Positions 9,146 through 17,787 are shown, numbered from the stretch's first letter. The stretch: DNA of 57,282 nt from an uncultured Faecalibacterium sp. (GCA_934501115.1 CAKSTO010000005.1:1-57282), one strand, 5' to 3'. The notes: a model not told the origin generated them from the sequence alone. Translations and numbers: made by a program.

Positions 9146-10003
9146 ATGGGAATGAAAGCATCGAACAAAATCGCGACCTTCTTCAAGTATTTCGTCCTGA
9201 TCCTGGTCGGCGTTATCATGATCTATCCTCTGCTGTGGATGATCAGCGCCACCTTTAAGGACAACAGCGAGATCTTTGCAGGCATCAGCCTGTGGATCAA
9301 GCACCCCACTCTGGATGGCTACCGCGGCGCTCTGAACAACTTCGGCGGTTCCATCAACATCCTGCAGGCCATGCTGAACACCTACAGCTACGTCATCCCC
9401 AAGGTGATCTGCACCGTCGTGTCTGCCTGTGTGGCTGCCTACGGCTTTGGCCGCTTCGACTTCCCCGGCCGCAAGCTGATGTTCAACATCATGCTGGCCA
9501 CCCTGTTCCTGCCGCAGGTCGTTCTGAACGTACCGCAGTACCTGCTGTACAACAAGTTCGGCTGGCTGGACAGCCCTTTCTATCTGGCCATCTGGGTGCA
9601 TTGTGCATTCGCGACCGAGACCTACTTTGTCTACCAGCTGATTCAGTTCATGCGCAATGTGCCGCGTGATCTGGATGAGGCTGCCGCCATCGACGGCTGC
9701 TCCTCCTTCCAGACCCTGTACAAGGTCATCGTCCCCATGCTGGGACCCGCGCTGGTGTCCTGCGCACTGTTCCAGTTCATGTGGAGCTGCAACGACTTCA
9801 TGGGCCCGTTGCTTTACGTCAGCACCCCCGGCAAGTACCCGATGTCCCTGTTCGTCAAGCTGTCCATGGACGGCGATACCGGTTTCGCATGGAACAAGAT
9901 CCTGGCTCTGTCCCTGATCTCCATCCTGCCGCAGCTGATCGTTTTCTTCTGTGCACAGGATCAGTTCGTTGAAGGTATCTCTGCCGGTGCTGTCAAGGGC
10001 TAA
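9146..10003 (+). CDS. ABC sugar transporter permease 2 (UgpE/LplC-like)
   Basis: 285-aa MalG-type partner of the preceding permease. The start ATG 9146 has AAGGTGA about 5 bases upstream; a second Met two codons later is possible. The first helix is YFVLILVGVIMIYPLLW, and six helices are predicted. The EAA loop (DEAAAIDGCSSFQTLY..VP) is near residues 176-198. The heterodimer would form the import channel. The operon ends at the strong terminator at 10045. Confidence 0.93.
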   Translation: MGMKASNKIATFFKYFVLILVGVIMIYPLLWMISATFKDNSEIFAGISLWIKHPTLDGYRGALNNFGGSINILQAMLNTYSYVIPKVICTVVSACVAAYGFGRFDFPGRKLMFNIMLATLFLPQVVLNVPQYLLYNKFGWLDSPFYLAIWVHCAFATETYFVYQLIQFMRNVPRDLDEAAAIDGCSSFQTLYKVIVPMLGPALVSCALFQFMWSCNDFMGPLLYVSTPGKYPMSLFVKLSMDGDTGFAWNKILALSLISILPQLIVFFCAQDQFVEGISAGAVKG

Positions 10004-10044
10004 GCCCTTTCCCCGCACAGCATAAGATCATCTGATACAAACAA

Positions 10045-10088
10045 ACACCCCCTGTGCCGTTCCCGTAGATGGCGCAGGGGGTGTTTTT
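10045..10088 (+). terminator. Rho-independent terminator of the sugar ABC operon
   Basis: ACACCCCCTGTGCC and GGCGCAGGGGGTGT form a 14-bp stem with one mismatch, followed by five T. It lies between the permease gene and the convergent AraC gene and may serve both. Confidence 0.88.
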
Positions 10089-10115
10089 CATGATGTATTC
10101 ACCGCAGCGGAATGA

Positions 10116-10937
10116 TCATTTCTTATGTCCTTTCCGGTACTGCAAAGGGCCGGTGCCCATCACCTCGCGGAACACGCGGCGGAAGTGAGCCGCGCTGGCA
10201 AAGCCGGTCTGCTCCGCCACTGCGCTGATCGAAAGCTCGGTATTTTCCAGCAGCTTCTGGGCAGCTTCGATGCGGCGGTTGTTGATGTAATCCACGATGG
10301 ACTGCCCCGTCACCCGCCGGAACAGACGGCTGAGGTAGTAGGGCGACAGGTAAAACTTCGCTGCCACCTCGGTCAGGGAGAACTTCTGCTGATAGTTGGC
10401 TGCGAGGTAGGCGCAGATGCGCTCCACCGTCTCGTTGTGGGGGCGGGCTGCAGCGCCGCTCTCTGCAACGAATTCCTGCTCCACATAGTGCAGGATCAGC
10501 AGCAGATACAGCGGTGCCGGATCGTCCTGTTCCCCCATGGCGCTGGCCATCATCTCCAGCAGGGTGCGGATCCGCCTGCACCATTGCACCGATCCAAACA
10601 GCACTGTATGCTGTCCCGGCTGGAACAGACGGGCAAAGTCCCGGCCTGCGGTGGCCTTGAGGTCGTGCAGCATCGCCTGCGGGAACCGGCACCCGGTCAG
10701 CTCGGACGCCGCGCTGCCTGCTGCCGGGGCAAGGCTCCCGCCGCCCGGGCTCAACAGCACCGCACTGCCCGGGTTCAGCAGCACGGTCTGGCCGCCGTAT
10801 TCCAGCGTGAAACCGCCCTCGGACACCAGCAGGATAAAGCAGTTTTCCTCGCCGGGTTCCAGCGTATAGGTTTCTCTGCTCAGCCGCAGGGTCGCCGCAG
10901 CCACCTTACCAGCGATCTTTTCGCGTTCTGATCTCAT
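10116..10937 (-). CDS. AraC family transcriptional regulator
   Basis: 273 aa. The N-terminal 150 residues resemble a cupin-like effector-binding domain (TYTLEPGEENCFILLVSEGGFTLEYGG). Residues about 165-270 are the two-helix-turn-helix AraC DNA-binding domain, with FSLTEVAAKFYLSPYYLSRLFRRVTG and a second HTH ending in GFASAAHFRRVFREVMGTGPLQYR. GAGGAAG lies 7 bases before the start. It is flanked by the sugar ABC operon (convergent) and the GH28-GH105 pair (divergent), so it most likely activates pectin uptake and breakdown in response to an oligosaccharide. Confidence 0.9.
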   Translation of the reverse strand: MRSEREKIAGKVAAATLRLSRETYTLEPGEENCFILLVSEGGFTLEYGGQTVLLNPGSAVLLSPGGGSLAPAAGSAASELTGCRFPQAMLHDLKATAGRDFARLFQPGQHTVLFGSVQWCRRIRTLLEMMASAMGEQDDPAPLYLLLILHYVEQEFVAESGAAARPHNETVERICAYLAANYQQKFSLTEVAAKFYLSPYYLSRLFRRVTGQSIVDYINNRRIEAAQKLLENTELSISAVAEQTGFASAAHFRRVFREVMGTGPLQYRKGHKK

Positions 10938-10960
10938 AATGCTTCCTCATTGTCAGCGTC

Positions 10961-11144
10961 CTCGCCCTCTCCGTCATTGCTAACGCAATGCCACCTTGTT
11001 CCCCTTCTGGCACTTCGTGCCACCTCCCCCGGCCGGGGGAGTCTGTCAAAGGGAGAGGCTTTGGCAGTACGGTCAAGTTTTCAGTTTTGCCAAGGGCTCT
11101 CCCTTTGGGAGAGCTGTTGAGCGAAGCGAAACTGAGAGGGCGAG
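10961..11144. repeat. Dispersed repeat family 1, copy c
   Basis: CTCGCCCTCTCCG at the left and CTGAGAGGGCGAG at the right are near-perfect inverted ends. The interior has CTCCCCCGGCCGGGGGAG and a second palindromic block around GCTCTCCCTTTGGGAGAGC. It lies between the divergent araC-type gene and the GH28 gene. It therefore sits in a promoter region, unlike the other copies, and may separate or modulate the two promoters. Confidence 0.75.
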
Positions 11145-11224
11145 CCCGCTAACCTTATCATTCTAGCTTCATCATACCATGCCAAGCCCCGTTGGGCAAG
11201 ACAAAACCATCAGGAGGTTCTCTC

Positions 11225-12781
11225 ATGAATCTGTCGCTTATCCGTTCCATGACGCGCAGCGCTGTTTTCGAGCTGGAAAACGGCCTGTGCTACCGTCCGG
11301 CTCACCCGTTCACCGTTACGCTGAACGGTGCGGTCGTTTACGATGCCTGCGAGACCAATGTGTTCTCTCTGTTCTCCCTGCTGCCCGGCACAGAATACAC
11401 GGTGGGCGTGCAGGCTGAGGGCGAGAGCCTGACCTGCACCTTTACCACCGAGGCCGAGACCTTCTTCGTGGATGCGTCCCGCTACGGTCTGGTGGCCGAC
11501 GGCACCACCGACAACACCCTCAAGCTGCAGGCAGCCCTGTCCACCTGCCCCAAGGGCGGCACGGTGTACGTACCGGCAGGCCGTTACCGCACCTGCAGCC
11601 TGTTCATGAAGAGCTGCACCACCCTGTACCTTGAAAAGGGCGCTGTGCTGCTGGGCGACAACGACCGAACCCACTATCCCATCCTGCCCGGTGTCATCCC
11701 CAGCGAGAACGAGGTGGATGAATACTACCTGACCGGCTGGGAGGGCAACCCGTTGGATAGCTTTGCAGGCCTTTTGAACATCACGCAGGTGCACGACGTG
11801 GTCGTGACCGGCGAGGGCACACTGGACTGCGACGCCCAGAACGGCGACTGGTGGGTGACGCCCAAGATCAAGCGCATCGCATGGCGTCCCCGTGCCGTGG
11901 CCATGGTGGACAGCGAGAACATCTGCCTGCACGGCATCACGGTGCAGAACAGCTACTCCTGGACCATCCACCCCATCTTCGTCAAGCACCTCGACCTGCT
12001 CAACTTCAACATCAACAACCCCTACAACGCCCCCAACACGGACGGCATCGACCCCGAGAGCTGCGAGCATATCCGCATCATCGGCATGAACATCCATGTG
12101 GGCGACGACTGCATCGCCATGAAGGCCAGCAAGGTCTTTCTGGGCATGAAGCTGAAAAAGAGCTGCGAGCACACCGTCATCCGCAACTGCCTGCTGGACA
12201 AGGGCCACGGCGGCATCGTCATCGGCAGCGAAATGAGCGGCGGCGTCAAGGATATGGTGGTCACCCAGTGCCTGATGGATCACACCGACCGCGGCCTGCG
12301 GGTCAAGACCCGCCGCGGCCGCGGCAACACCGCCGTCATTGACGGGCTGGTGTTCCGTAATGTGGAGATGCGGGGCGTCAAGGCACCTTTCGTCATCAAT
12401 ATGTTCTACTTCTGCGACCCGGACGGCCACAGCGATTATGTACAGTGCCGCGAGGCCATGCCCGTGGACGAGTACACCCCCAAGCTGGGCAGTCTGACCA
12501 TGGAAGACATCGTGGCCACCGACGCACAGTACGCGGGCTGCTACTTTGACGGCCTGCCGGAGCAGCCCATTGAGCGGGTGAGCATGAAGAACGTCACCAT
12601 CACCTTTGACCCCAACGCCGAAGCCGGTCAGGCCGCCATGGCGGACAACCGCCCGCTGGTGAAAAAGCTGGCCATCTATGCCGAAAACGTCAAGGAGATC
12701 GACCTGCACAACGTGAAGATCGAGGGCTACGAGGGCGAGCGCCTGCACTTTGCAAATGTCGGCCATTTTGAGGAGGACTGA
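11225..12781 (+). CDS. Glycoside hydrolase family 28 (polygalacturonase-like)
   Basis: 518 aa; the start is ATG 11225 after AGGAGG. No signal peptide is visible, so it is probably cytoplasmic and acts on imported oligogalacturonides. Residues 1-90 form a small beta-rich N-terminal domain. A right-handed beta-helix follows, opened by DASRYGLVADGTTDNTLKLQ. GH28 active-site blocks are present: NTDGID near 270, GDDC near 292, GHGG near 327 and R-x-K (RVKTRRGRGN) near 358, which includes the three catalytic aspartates and the substrate-binding Arg/Lys. It is probably an exo-polygalacturonase or rhamnogalacturonase. It is followed 4 bases later by the GH105 gene. Confidence 0.93.
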   Translation: MNLSLIRSMTRSAVFELENGLCYRPAHPFTVTLNGAVVYDACETNVFSLFSLLPGTEYTVGVQAEGESLTCTFTTEAETFFVDASRYGLVADGTTDNTLKLQAALSTCPKGGTVYVPAGRYRTCSLFMKSCTTLYLEKGAVLLGDNDRTHYPILPGVIPSENEVDEYYLTGWEGNPLDSFAGLLNITQVHDVVVTGEGTLDCDAQNGDWWVTPKIKRIAWRPRAVAMVDSENICLHGITVQNSYSWTIHPIFVKHLDLLNFNINNPYNAPNTDGIDPESCEHIRIIGMNIHVGDDCIAMKASKVFLGMKLKKSCEHTVIRNCLLDKGHGGIVIGSEMSGGVKDMVVTQCLMDHTDRGLRVKTRRGRGNTAVIDGLVFRNVEMRGVKAPFVINMFYFCDPDGHSDYVQCREAMPVDEYTPKLGSLTMEDIVATDAQYAGCYFDGLPEQPIERVSMKNVTITFDPNAEAGQAAMADNRPLVKKLAIYAENVKEIDLHNVKIEGYEGERLHFANVGHFEED

Positions 12782-12785
12782 ACCC

Positions 12786-13931
12786 ATGACCCATGAAGAG
12801 ATCCTGTCCATGCTGGGCGACTACGTGGACTACCTGATCGCCAATTCCAGCGCCGAAGCACCGATGTGGAACATCGAAAAGGTGCGCAGCGGCAAGCCCA
12901 ATAAGTGGAACTACATCGACGGCTGCATGATCACCGCCTGCCTGAGCCTGTACAAGACCACCGGCGACGAGAAGTACCTGAACTTCTCCAGGAGCTTCAT
13001 CGACTGGTTCGTGCAGGAGGACGGCTCCATCAAAACCTATGACCCCAAGGAGTACAATCTGGACAACGTGAATCAGGGCAAGAACCTGTTCACCCTGTAT
13101 GACATCTTTGGCGACGAGAAGTACCGCAGAGCCATCGACACCATCCGCAGCCAGCTGACTGCCCAGCCCCGCACCAAAGAGGGCAACTTCTGGCACAAGG
13201 ACATCTATCCGTGGCAAGTGTGGCTGGACGGCACCTACATGGCACAGCCCTTCTACATGGAGTACGAGACCCGCTTCAACAAGATGCAGGGCTGCATCGA
13301 CAGCTACAAGCAGTTCATGAACATCAAAAAGCACATGCGGGACGAAAAGACCGGCCTGTACTACCACGGCTACGACGAGAGCCGCCAGATGTACTGGGCC
13401 GACCCCGTCACCGGCTGCAGCCCCAACTTCTGGCTGCGCGCCATGGGCTGGTTCATGGTGGCGATGGTAGACGTGCTGGAGCGGATGGACGAGCAGCTGT
13501 ACAACGAGTACCGCGGCATCATGGCGATGCTGAAGCAGACCATTGAGGATGTGCACAAGTTCCAGGACGAAAAGACCGGCATGTTCTGGCAGGTGATGGA
13601 TCACCCCGGCGTGGAGGGCAACTACCTCGAGACCAGCGGCACTGCCCTGTTCGCTTACGCCGTGCTCAAGGGCGTGCGTCTGGGCTACCTGCCGAAGCGC
13701 ATGGCGGCATGGGCGGAAAAGGCTTTCTACGGTACCTGCGACAAGTACCTCTCCAAGAACCCGGACGGCAGCCTGCAGCTGGACGGCATCTGTCTGGTGG
13801 CAGGCCTTGGCGGCAAGGATCACCGCGACGGCTCTCTGGCTTACTACTTCAGCGAGCCGGTGGTCTGCAACGACGCTAAGGGCGTGGGTCCGCTGGTGCT
13901 GGCCTACACTGAAATGATCGCCAGAAAGTAA
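12786..13931 (+). CDS. Glycoside hydrolase family 105, unsaturated uronyl hydrolase
   Basis: 381 aa (alpha/alpha)6-barrel enzyme of the YteR/YesR family, which removes the 4,5-unsaturated galacturonyl end from pectin or rhamnogalacturonan fragments. The start ATG 12786 follows GAGGAGGACTGAACCC, whose ribosome site overlaps the end of the GH28 gene (translational coupling). WLDGTYMAQPF places the catalytic Asp at residue 148, close to the Asp143 reported for YteR. No signal peptide is seen. Together with GH28 this implies uptake of oligomers made by lyases and their intracellular breakdown. Confidence 0.93.
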   Translation: MTHEEILSMLGDYVDYLIANSSAEAPMWNIEKVRSGKPNKWNYIDGCMITACLSLYKTTGDEKYLNFSRSFIDWFVQEDGSIKTYDPKEYNLDNVNQGKNLFTLYDIFGDEKYRRAIDTIRSQLTAQPRTKEGNFWHKDIYPWQVWLDGTYMAQPFYMEYETRFNKMQGCIDSYKQFMNIKKHMRDEKTGLYYHGYDESRQMYWADPVTGCSPNFWLRAMGWFMVAMVDVLERMDEQLYNEYRGIMAMLKQTIEDVHKFQDEKTGMFWQVMDHPGVEGNYLETSGTALFAYAVLKGVRLGYLPKRMAAWAEKAFYGTCDKYLSKNPDGSLQLDGICLVAGLGGKDHRDGSLAYYFSEPVVCNDAKGVGPLVLAYTEMIARK

Positions 13932-13942
13932 AACTTTCAACA

Positions 13943-13985
13943 GCAAGGCCCCACTCCTGTGGAGAACAGGGGCGGGGCCTTGTTT
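13943..13985 (+). terminator. Terminator of the GH28-GH105 operon
   Basis: CAAGGCCCC and GGGGCCTTG flank a loop that itself can pair (CCTGT/ACAGG); the stem is followed by TTTG. Confidence 0.75.
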
Positions 13986-14143
13986 GCTGCCGAAAAGTAT
14001 GTTAAACTGAGAGTGCCGCTTCGGCGGTGTTAAGGTGTTGTCTGCATAAAAGGTGGTCTAGCTCCCTCCGGCAAGCTTCCGGGAGGATGTGAAAGCCTTA
14101 TTGTTGTTCCTCCCGGACGCAAACGCGAAAGGGGGGATGCCTC

Positions 14144-14254
14144 ATGAAGTTGGAAGACGTTCTTCAGCTGCTCGTCGTCATCGGCGGGACAGTCGGAATT
14201 ACATTTCAGATCGCATGGGCAATCTTCAAGGAGATCCATAACAATAAGAAATGA
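14144..14254 (+). CDS. Small one-helix membrane peptide, putative type I toxin
   Basis: 36-codon gene. An acidic start (MKLEDVLQLL) leads into a hydrophobic helix (VVIGGTVGITFQIAWAIF) and a charged tail KEIHNNKK. Size and layout match holin-like/Fst/TxpA-type toxins of Firmicutes. A run of G (AAAGGGGGGATG) lies about 8 bases before the ATG and serves as ribosome site. The 5' leader is highly structured: CTTCCGGGAGG can pair with CCTCCCGGACG. The stop codon lies inside a hairpin (14243-14296) that looks like a bidirectional terminator, and a consensus promoter faces it from the right. No sequence-family match could be tested, so the toxin call is inference from architecture. Confidence 0.6.
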   Translation: MKLEDVLQLLVVIGGTVGITFQIAWAIFKEIHNNKK

Positions 14255-14296
14255 CCGCCCCACAGTCTCGCAAACGTGAACGGTCATTTTCTTATT
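14243..14296. terminator. Hairpin overlapping the small-toxin stop, probably bidirectional
   Basis: AATAAGAAATGACCG pairs with CGGTCATTTTCTTATT with one bulge. The left arm contains the last codons and TGA of the small membrane peptide. The arms are A/T-rich at the outer ends, so it can terminate transcripts from both sides. Confidence 0.65.
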
Positions 14297-14343
14297 GACT
14301 TACTAGCCAGAGGGAGCTGACCATTGCGGGCAGCACCTTTTCT
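14245..14343 (-). ncRNA. Predicted antisense RNA to the small membrane peptide
   Basis: Predicted from the minus-strand consensus promoter at 14350-14378. The transcript would start near 14343 and run into the 3' end of the toxin mRNA, ending at the shared hairpin. This is the arrangement of TxpA/RatA and BsrG/SR4 in Bacillus. Exact ends are inferred. Confidence 0.5.
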
Positions 14344-14349
14344 ATTTGT

Positions 14350-14378
14350 AGTATAGTGATTTTCTGCCCGCCTGTCAA
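14350..14378 (-). promoter_or_regulatory. Consensus promoter facing the small toxin gene
   Basis: Read leftwards: TTGACA (14378-14373), 17 bases, TATACT (14355-14350). It has no protein-coding gene of its own in front, only the 3' end of the small membrane peptide. Confidence 0.8.
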
Positions 14379-14410
14379 GCGGGCTTTTTGTATCGCAGAG
14401 CAAAACAGGT

Positions 14411-14848
14411 TCAGCTGTTCTTCTCCCGTTCTTCCTGCAATACAGCCGTCACCTTCTGCATGATGTCCACAGCATGACGCAGCTCGTCGTCGCCCAGCTC
14501 GGCACGCAGGCGGGCATAGCAGCGCTTCATGAAGTCGTGCTCCTCCGCCATCAGTTCCACGGCCTTGCTGGACAATTCCACATACGTGCGGCCTGCCTCA
14601 CGGTCGGTCTTCCACGCCACAAGGCCCTTGTCCTGCAGCTTTTCCGCCGCCTTGGACAGCTCTGTGACTTTCAGCCCCATTGCGGCGGAAAGATCAGCCA
14701 GATAGACCCTGCCGCCGGGGTTCTGCCCGGAGAGCATCCGGATGTAGTACAGCACCAGATAGTCTGCCCGCTGGATGGTACTGAACACCTTATCGACGTC
14801 AAAATTGTGCAGGAAAAACCATTCTGCAGGGTGCTGATTGTGTTCCAT
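14411..14848 (-). CDS. MarR-like winged-helix transcriptional regulator
   Basis: 145 aa; the start MEHNQHP is set by AGGAGG 7 bases upstream. Residues about 25-110 fit a MarR winged helix: helix DYLVLYYIRML, HTH VYLADLSAAMGLKVTELSKAAEKLQDKGLVAW, wing TDREAGRTYVELS, then C-terminal dimer helices. It starts 15 bases after the citrate synthase stop on the same strand, so the two are co-transcribed and the regulator may act on that gene or respond to a related metabolite (inference). Confidence 0.8.
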   Translation of the reverse strand: MEHNQHPAEWFFLHNFDVDKVFSTIQRADYLVLYYIRMLSGQNPGGRVYLADLSAAMGLKVTELSKAAEKLQDKGLVAWKTDREAGRTYVELSSKAVELMAEEHDFMKRCYARLRAELGDDELRHAVDIMQKVTAVLQEEREKNS

Positions 14849-14862
14849 AATGTTTCCTCCTG

Positions 14863-16218
14863 TCACCGTTCGCTGCGGCGGATATATTCGTGGTCGCCGC
14901 CAAGGCTCTTGTAGGCCGGGCGGATGATCTTGTTGGCACTGAGCAGTTCCTCAATGCGGTGGGCGCTCCAGCCCGTCACGCGCGCCACGGCAAACAGCGG
15001 GGTGTACAGCTCCATGGGGATGCCCAGCATGTCGTACACAAAGCCACTGTAAAAGTCCACGTTGGGGCTGACACCCTTGAAGATCTTGCGTTCCTCCGCG
15101 ATGAGCCGCGGTGCCATCGTCTCGATTTTGTTGTAGAGGGAAAGGTCTTTGTCGCGGCCTTTCTCATGCGCCAGCTGCTCCACATAGCCCTTGAACACCA
15201 CCTCGCGGGGGTCGCTGAGGGAGTAGACCGCATGACCCATGCCGTAGATCAGGCCCTTGCGGTCGAAGGCTTCGCCATGCAGCAGCTTTTTCAGATAGGC
15301 CTCCAGTTCCTCGTCATCCTCGGTGTCGTGCAGGTTGTCGCGGATGTTCTGCATCATCTGCATGACCATCAGGTTGGCACCGCCGTGACGCGGGCCCTTA
15401 AGGGAGCACAGCGCTGCCGCCATGGCCGAATAGGTGTCGGTGCCGGAAGAGGTGACCACACGGGTGGTAAAGGTGGAGTTGTTGCCGCCGCCGTGCTCTG
15501 CATGAAGCAGCAGCGCCACATCCAGAACACGTGCCTCCAGCTCCGTGTACTTCATGTCCGGGCGCAGCATCCGCAGGAAATTCTCTGCCGTAGAAAGGCT
15601 GGCGTCAGGACGGTGGATATACATGCTTCCGTCCTTTTCGTAGTGGTTGTAGGCGTGATAGCCGTACACCGCCAGCATGGGGAAGATGCCCGTCAGCTGG
15701 ATGCTCTGGCGCAGCACGTTGGGGGTAGAAAGGTCGGCGGCCATAGGGTCGTAGGAGGCCAGCGTCAGCACGCTGCGTGCCATAGAGTTCATGATGTCGT
15801 GGCTGGGTGCTTTCATGATAACGTCACGTGTGAAGTTGGTGGGCATGGAGCGGCACTCGCCCAGCACCCGACAGAACTCATCCAGCTGCTCTTCCGAGGG
15901 CAGCTCGCCGAACAGCAGCAGATAGCCCGCTTCCTCAAAGGCAAAGCGGCTGCCCGCAGAGCCTCGGATCAGGTCTTTGACGTCGTAACCGCGGTAGAGC
16001 AGCTGGCCGTCGGCCGGCTTCTTGACACCGTTCACGTACTGGAACGCACGGATGTCGGAGATGTTGGTCAGACCCGCCAGCACGCCCTTGCCGTTTTCGT
16101 CGCGCAGGCCGGCCTTGACGCCGAACTCGCGGTAGAGGTCTTTGGGGATGCGGTCGTGCTCGACACACATCGGCTGCTGCTGGTCGAAATATCCCATCAC
16201 ATTCTGCAAATGATCCAT
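14863..16218 (-). CDS. gltA: Citrate synthase
   Basis: 451 aa. Condenses oxaloacetate and acetyl-CoA to citrate, feeding the oxidative branch toward 2-oxoglutarate and glutamate in an anaerobe with a partial TCA cycle. The start MDHLQN at 16218 follows AAAGGAG; an earlier ATG at 16290 is unsupported. The catalytic regions are HAEHGGGNNSTF (about residue 237), GMGHAVYSLSDPRE (about 330) and NVDFYSG (about 386), containing the expected His, His and Asp. The first 60 residues (FGVKAGLRDENGKGVLAGLTNIS) match the Firmicute/Bacteroidetes-type citrate synthases. It forms an operon with the MarR-like gene. Confidence 0.95.
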   Translation of the reverse strand: MDHLQNVMGYFDQQQPMCVEHDRIPKDLYREFGVKAGLRDENGKGVLAGLTNISDIRAFQYVNGVKKPADGQLLYRGYDVKDLIRGSAGSRFAFEEAGYLLLFGELPSEEQLDEFCRVLGECRSMPTNFTRDVIMKAPSHDIMNSMARSVLTLASYDPMAADLSTPNVLRQSIQLTGIFPMLAVYGYHAYNHYEKDGSMYIHRPDASLSTAENFLRMLRPDMKYTELEARVLDVALLLHAEHGGGNNSTFTTRVVTSSGTDTYSAMAAALCSLKGPRHGGANLMVMQMMQNIRDNLHDTEDDEELEAYLKKLLHGEAFDRKGLIYGMGHAVYSLSDPREVVFKGYVEQLAHEKGRDKDLSLYNKIETMAPRLIAEERKIFKGVSPNVDFYSGFVYDMLGIPMELYTPLFAVARVTGWSAHRIEELLSANKIIRPAYKSLGGDHEYIRRSER

Positions 16219-16384
16219 TCGTAGTTGCTCCTTTCCTGTTTGCCGGTAAAAGTCTGCTGCTCTGACCCTGCAGGCTGTCGTCAGCCGCATTTTCTTTTCG
16301 TTTGGCTACCCTTTTAGATTACAAGAAGGATATTTCGGTGTCAAGGTACTGTTTGTAAATAAAAAACGAACAAAACCCGGGCTA

Positions 16385-16430
16385 AAAAAGAGAAAGCCCT
16401 CTGAGGTCATCTGACCTCAGAGGGCTTTTT
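16385..16430 (-). terminator. Terminator of tRNA-Pro
   Basis: AAAGCCCTCTGAGGTCA and TGACCTCAGAGGGCTTT form a perfect 17-bp stem, followed on the minus strand by TCTCTTTTTT. It sits 7 bases after the tRNA. Confidence 0.9.
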
Positions 16431-16436
16431 GTCGTA

Positions 16437-16509
16437 TCGGAGTGGCGAGACTCGAACTCGCGGCCTCCTGCTCCCAAAGCAGGCGCGCTACCAACTGCGC
16501 AACACCCCG
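16437..16509 (-). tRNA. tRNA-Pro (UGG)
   Basis: 73 bases. Acceptor CGGGGTG pairs with CACTCCG (one G-T pair), then discriminator A. D-arm GCGC..GCGC, anticodon stem CCTGC/GCAGG with loop TTTGGGA (anticodon TGG), T-arm CGAGTTCGAGTCTCG. CCA is not encoded. Confidence 0.95.
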
Positions 16510-16634
16510 GCATCCGGCGGCACTGCTGCACCGCCGGGATATAGTATATCGTTTTTTTAGCCGTTCGTCAATAGCGGCGAGCTCTGCCGAATGGTCAAAA
16601 ACAAAAGACAGGCTCCGTCCGGTGCAAACCGTCT

Positions 16635-17519
16635 TTAGTTAAAAGAGCGGAAGCCCTTGCCGATGATCTCGCTGGAATTGACGATGGTAATGAAGCTCTT
16701 CGGATCGTTCTCCCGCAGGAAGTTGCGCAGCTGCAGCGCCTGACGGCGGGTCAGCACGGTGACCAGCACGCTGAGCTCGTGGTGAGTGTAGGCACCGTAG
16801 GCCTTTTCCACGGTAGCAGAACGGTTCATGTCTTTGATGATGAAATCCAGAATAGGCTGCGGATTCGCCGTCATAATGGTGCACACCTTGCGCAGGCGGA
16901 TGTTTTCGATGGCACCGTCCACCACGAAGCTCTTGCCAATGAGGCCAAGGATACAGTAAAGACCTGTGCCCATTCCAAACCGCCATGCCGCCGCCAGCAC
17001 GATGAGGATATCGCTGACCATCAGTGCTTTGCCGATCTCCATCGAGGTATATTTTGCCAGGATAAGAGCCACAATATCCGTACCGCCGGTGGATGCACCG
17101 ATGTCAAATACGATGGCTGCACCCAAAGCAGGCAGGAACACTGCAAATACCAGATCCAGCATGGCGTCGCCGCTCATGGATGCATTGCTGGGATACAGCC
17201 ACTCGCAGATAGAAACATAGAACGACAGGGCAAAGGAGGAAAAGATCGTCCACCCCATGGTTTTGACGCCCAGAAAGATAAAACCCAGAACCACCAGCGC
17301 GATGTTGATGATCCACATAAAGCCGCCCACGTTGATCCTGGGGAACAGGTCAGCCAGCAGGATGGACAGACCGGAAGTACCGCCAAACGCGAAGTGGTTT
17401 GGATTTTTGAAATACACGATGCCGACTGCCGTCAGGATCAGGCCGAGGTTCAGCTCGCCAAAGAATTTTAGATTATTCAGCAGATTTTCTCTTTTGAATG
17501 CATTTTTTAAGCTGTTCAT
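16635..17519 (-). CDS. YitT family membrane protein
   Basis: 294 aa. Five or six membrane helices in the first 200 residues (for example GLILTAVGIVYFKNPNHFAFGGTSGLSILLADL and GAAIVFDIGASTGGTDIVALILAKY) followed by a cytoplasmic DUF2179 domain (VCTIMTANPQPILDFIIKDMNRSATVEKAYGAYT), the standard YitT layout. Its biochemical role is not established. TAGGAGGAG precedes the ATG. It stands alone between tRNA-Pro and a family 1 repeat. Confidence 0.92.
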   Translation of the reverse strand: MNSLKNAFKRENLLNNLKFFGELNLGLILTAVGIVYFKNPNHFAFGGTSGLSILLADLFPRINVGGFMWIINIALVVLGFIFLGVKTMGWTIFSSFALSFYVSICEWLYPSNASMSGDAMLDLVFAVFLPALGAAIVFDIGASTGGTDIVALILAKYTSMEIGKALMVSDILIVLAAAWRFGMGTGLYCILGLIGKSFVVDGAIENIRLRKVCTIMTANPQPILDFIIKDMNRSATVEKAYGAYTHHELSVLVTVLTRRQALQLRNFLRENDPKSFITIVNSSEIIGKGFRSFN

Positions 17520-17695
17520 GGGTCTCCTCCTATTCCAAATACAGCAAAATCCGCTGTATACCCTGCAAAAATATACTCTCCTATTCCGAACATGTCAAGA
17601 GATCGGGCAAAAGTTGTGGAAAATAACATCAATCGGGGATTTTTAGGATGGGAGAACTCCTTTGGCAAAGAGGAAAAGCTCTACCGTACTGCCAA

Positions 17696-17782
17696 GAGCC
17701 CCATCTCTGAGGGGGCTGTCACCGAAGGTGACCGGAGGAGTAAGCTCCCCAGCTTGCGAGACTATGCGAGACTGAGAGGGTT
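17696..17782. repeat. Dispersed repeat family 1, copy d (partial)
   Basis: Shares CTGTCACCGAAGGTGACCGGAGGA, GCTCCCC and the terminal CTGAGAGGG with other copies, but the left inverted end is degraded to CATCTCTGAGGGGG. It lies directly ahead of the glnS promoter. Confidence 0.65.
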
Positions 17783-17787
17783 TTCTC

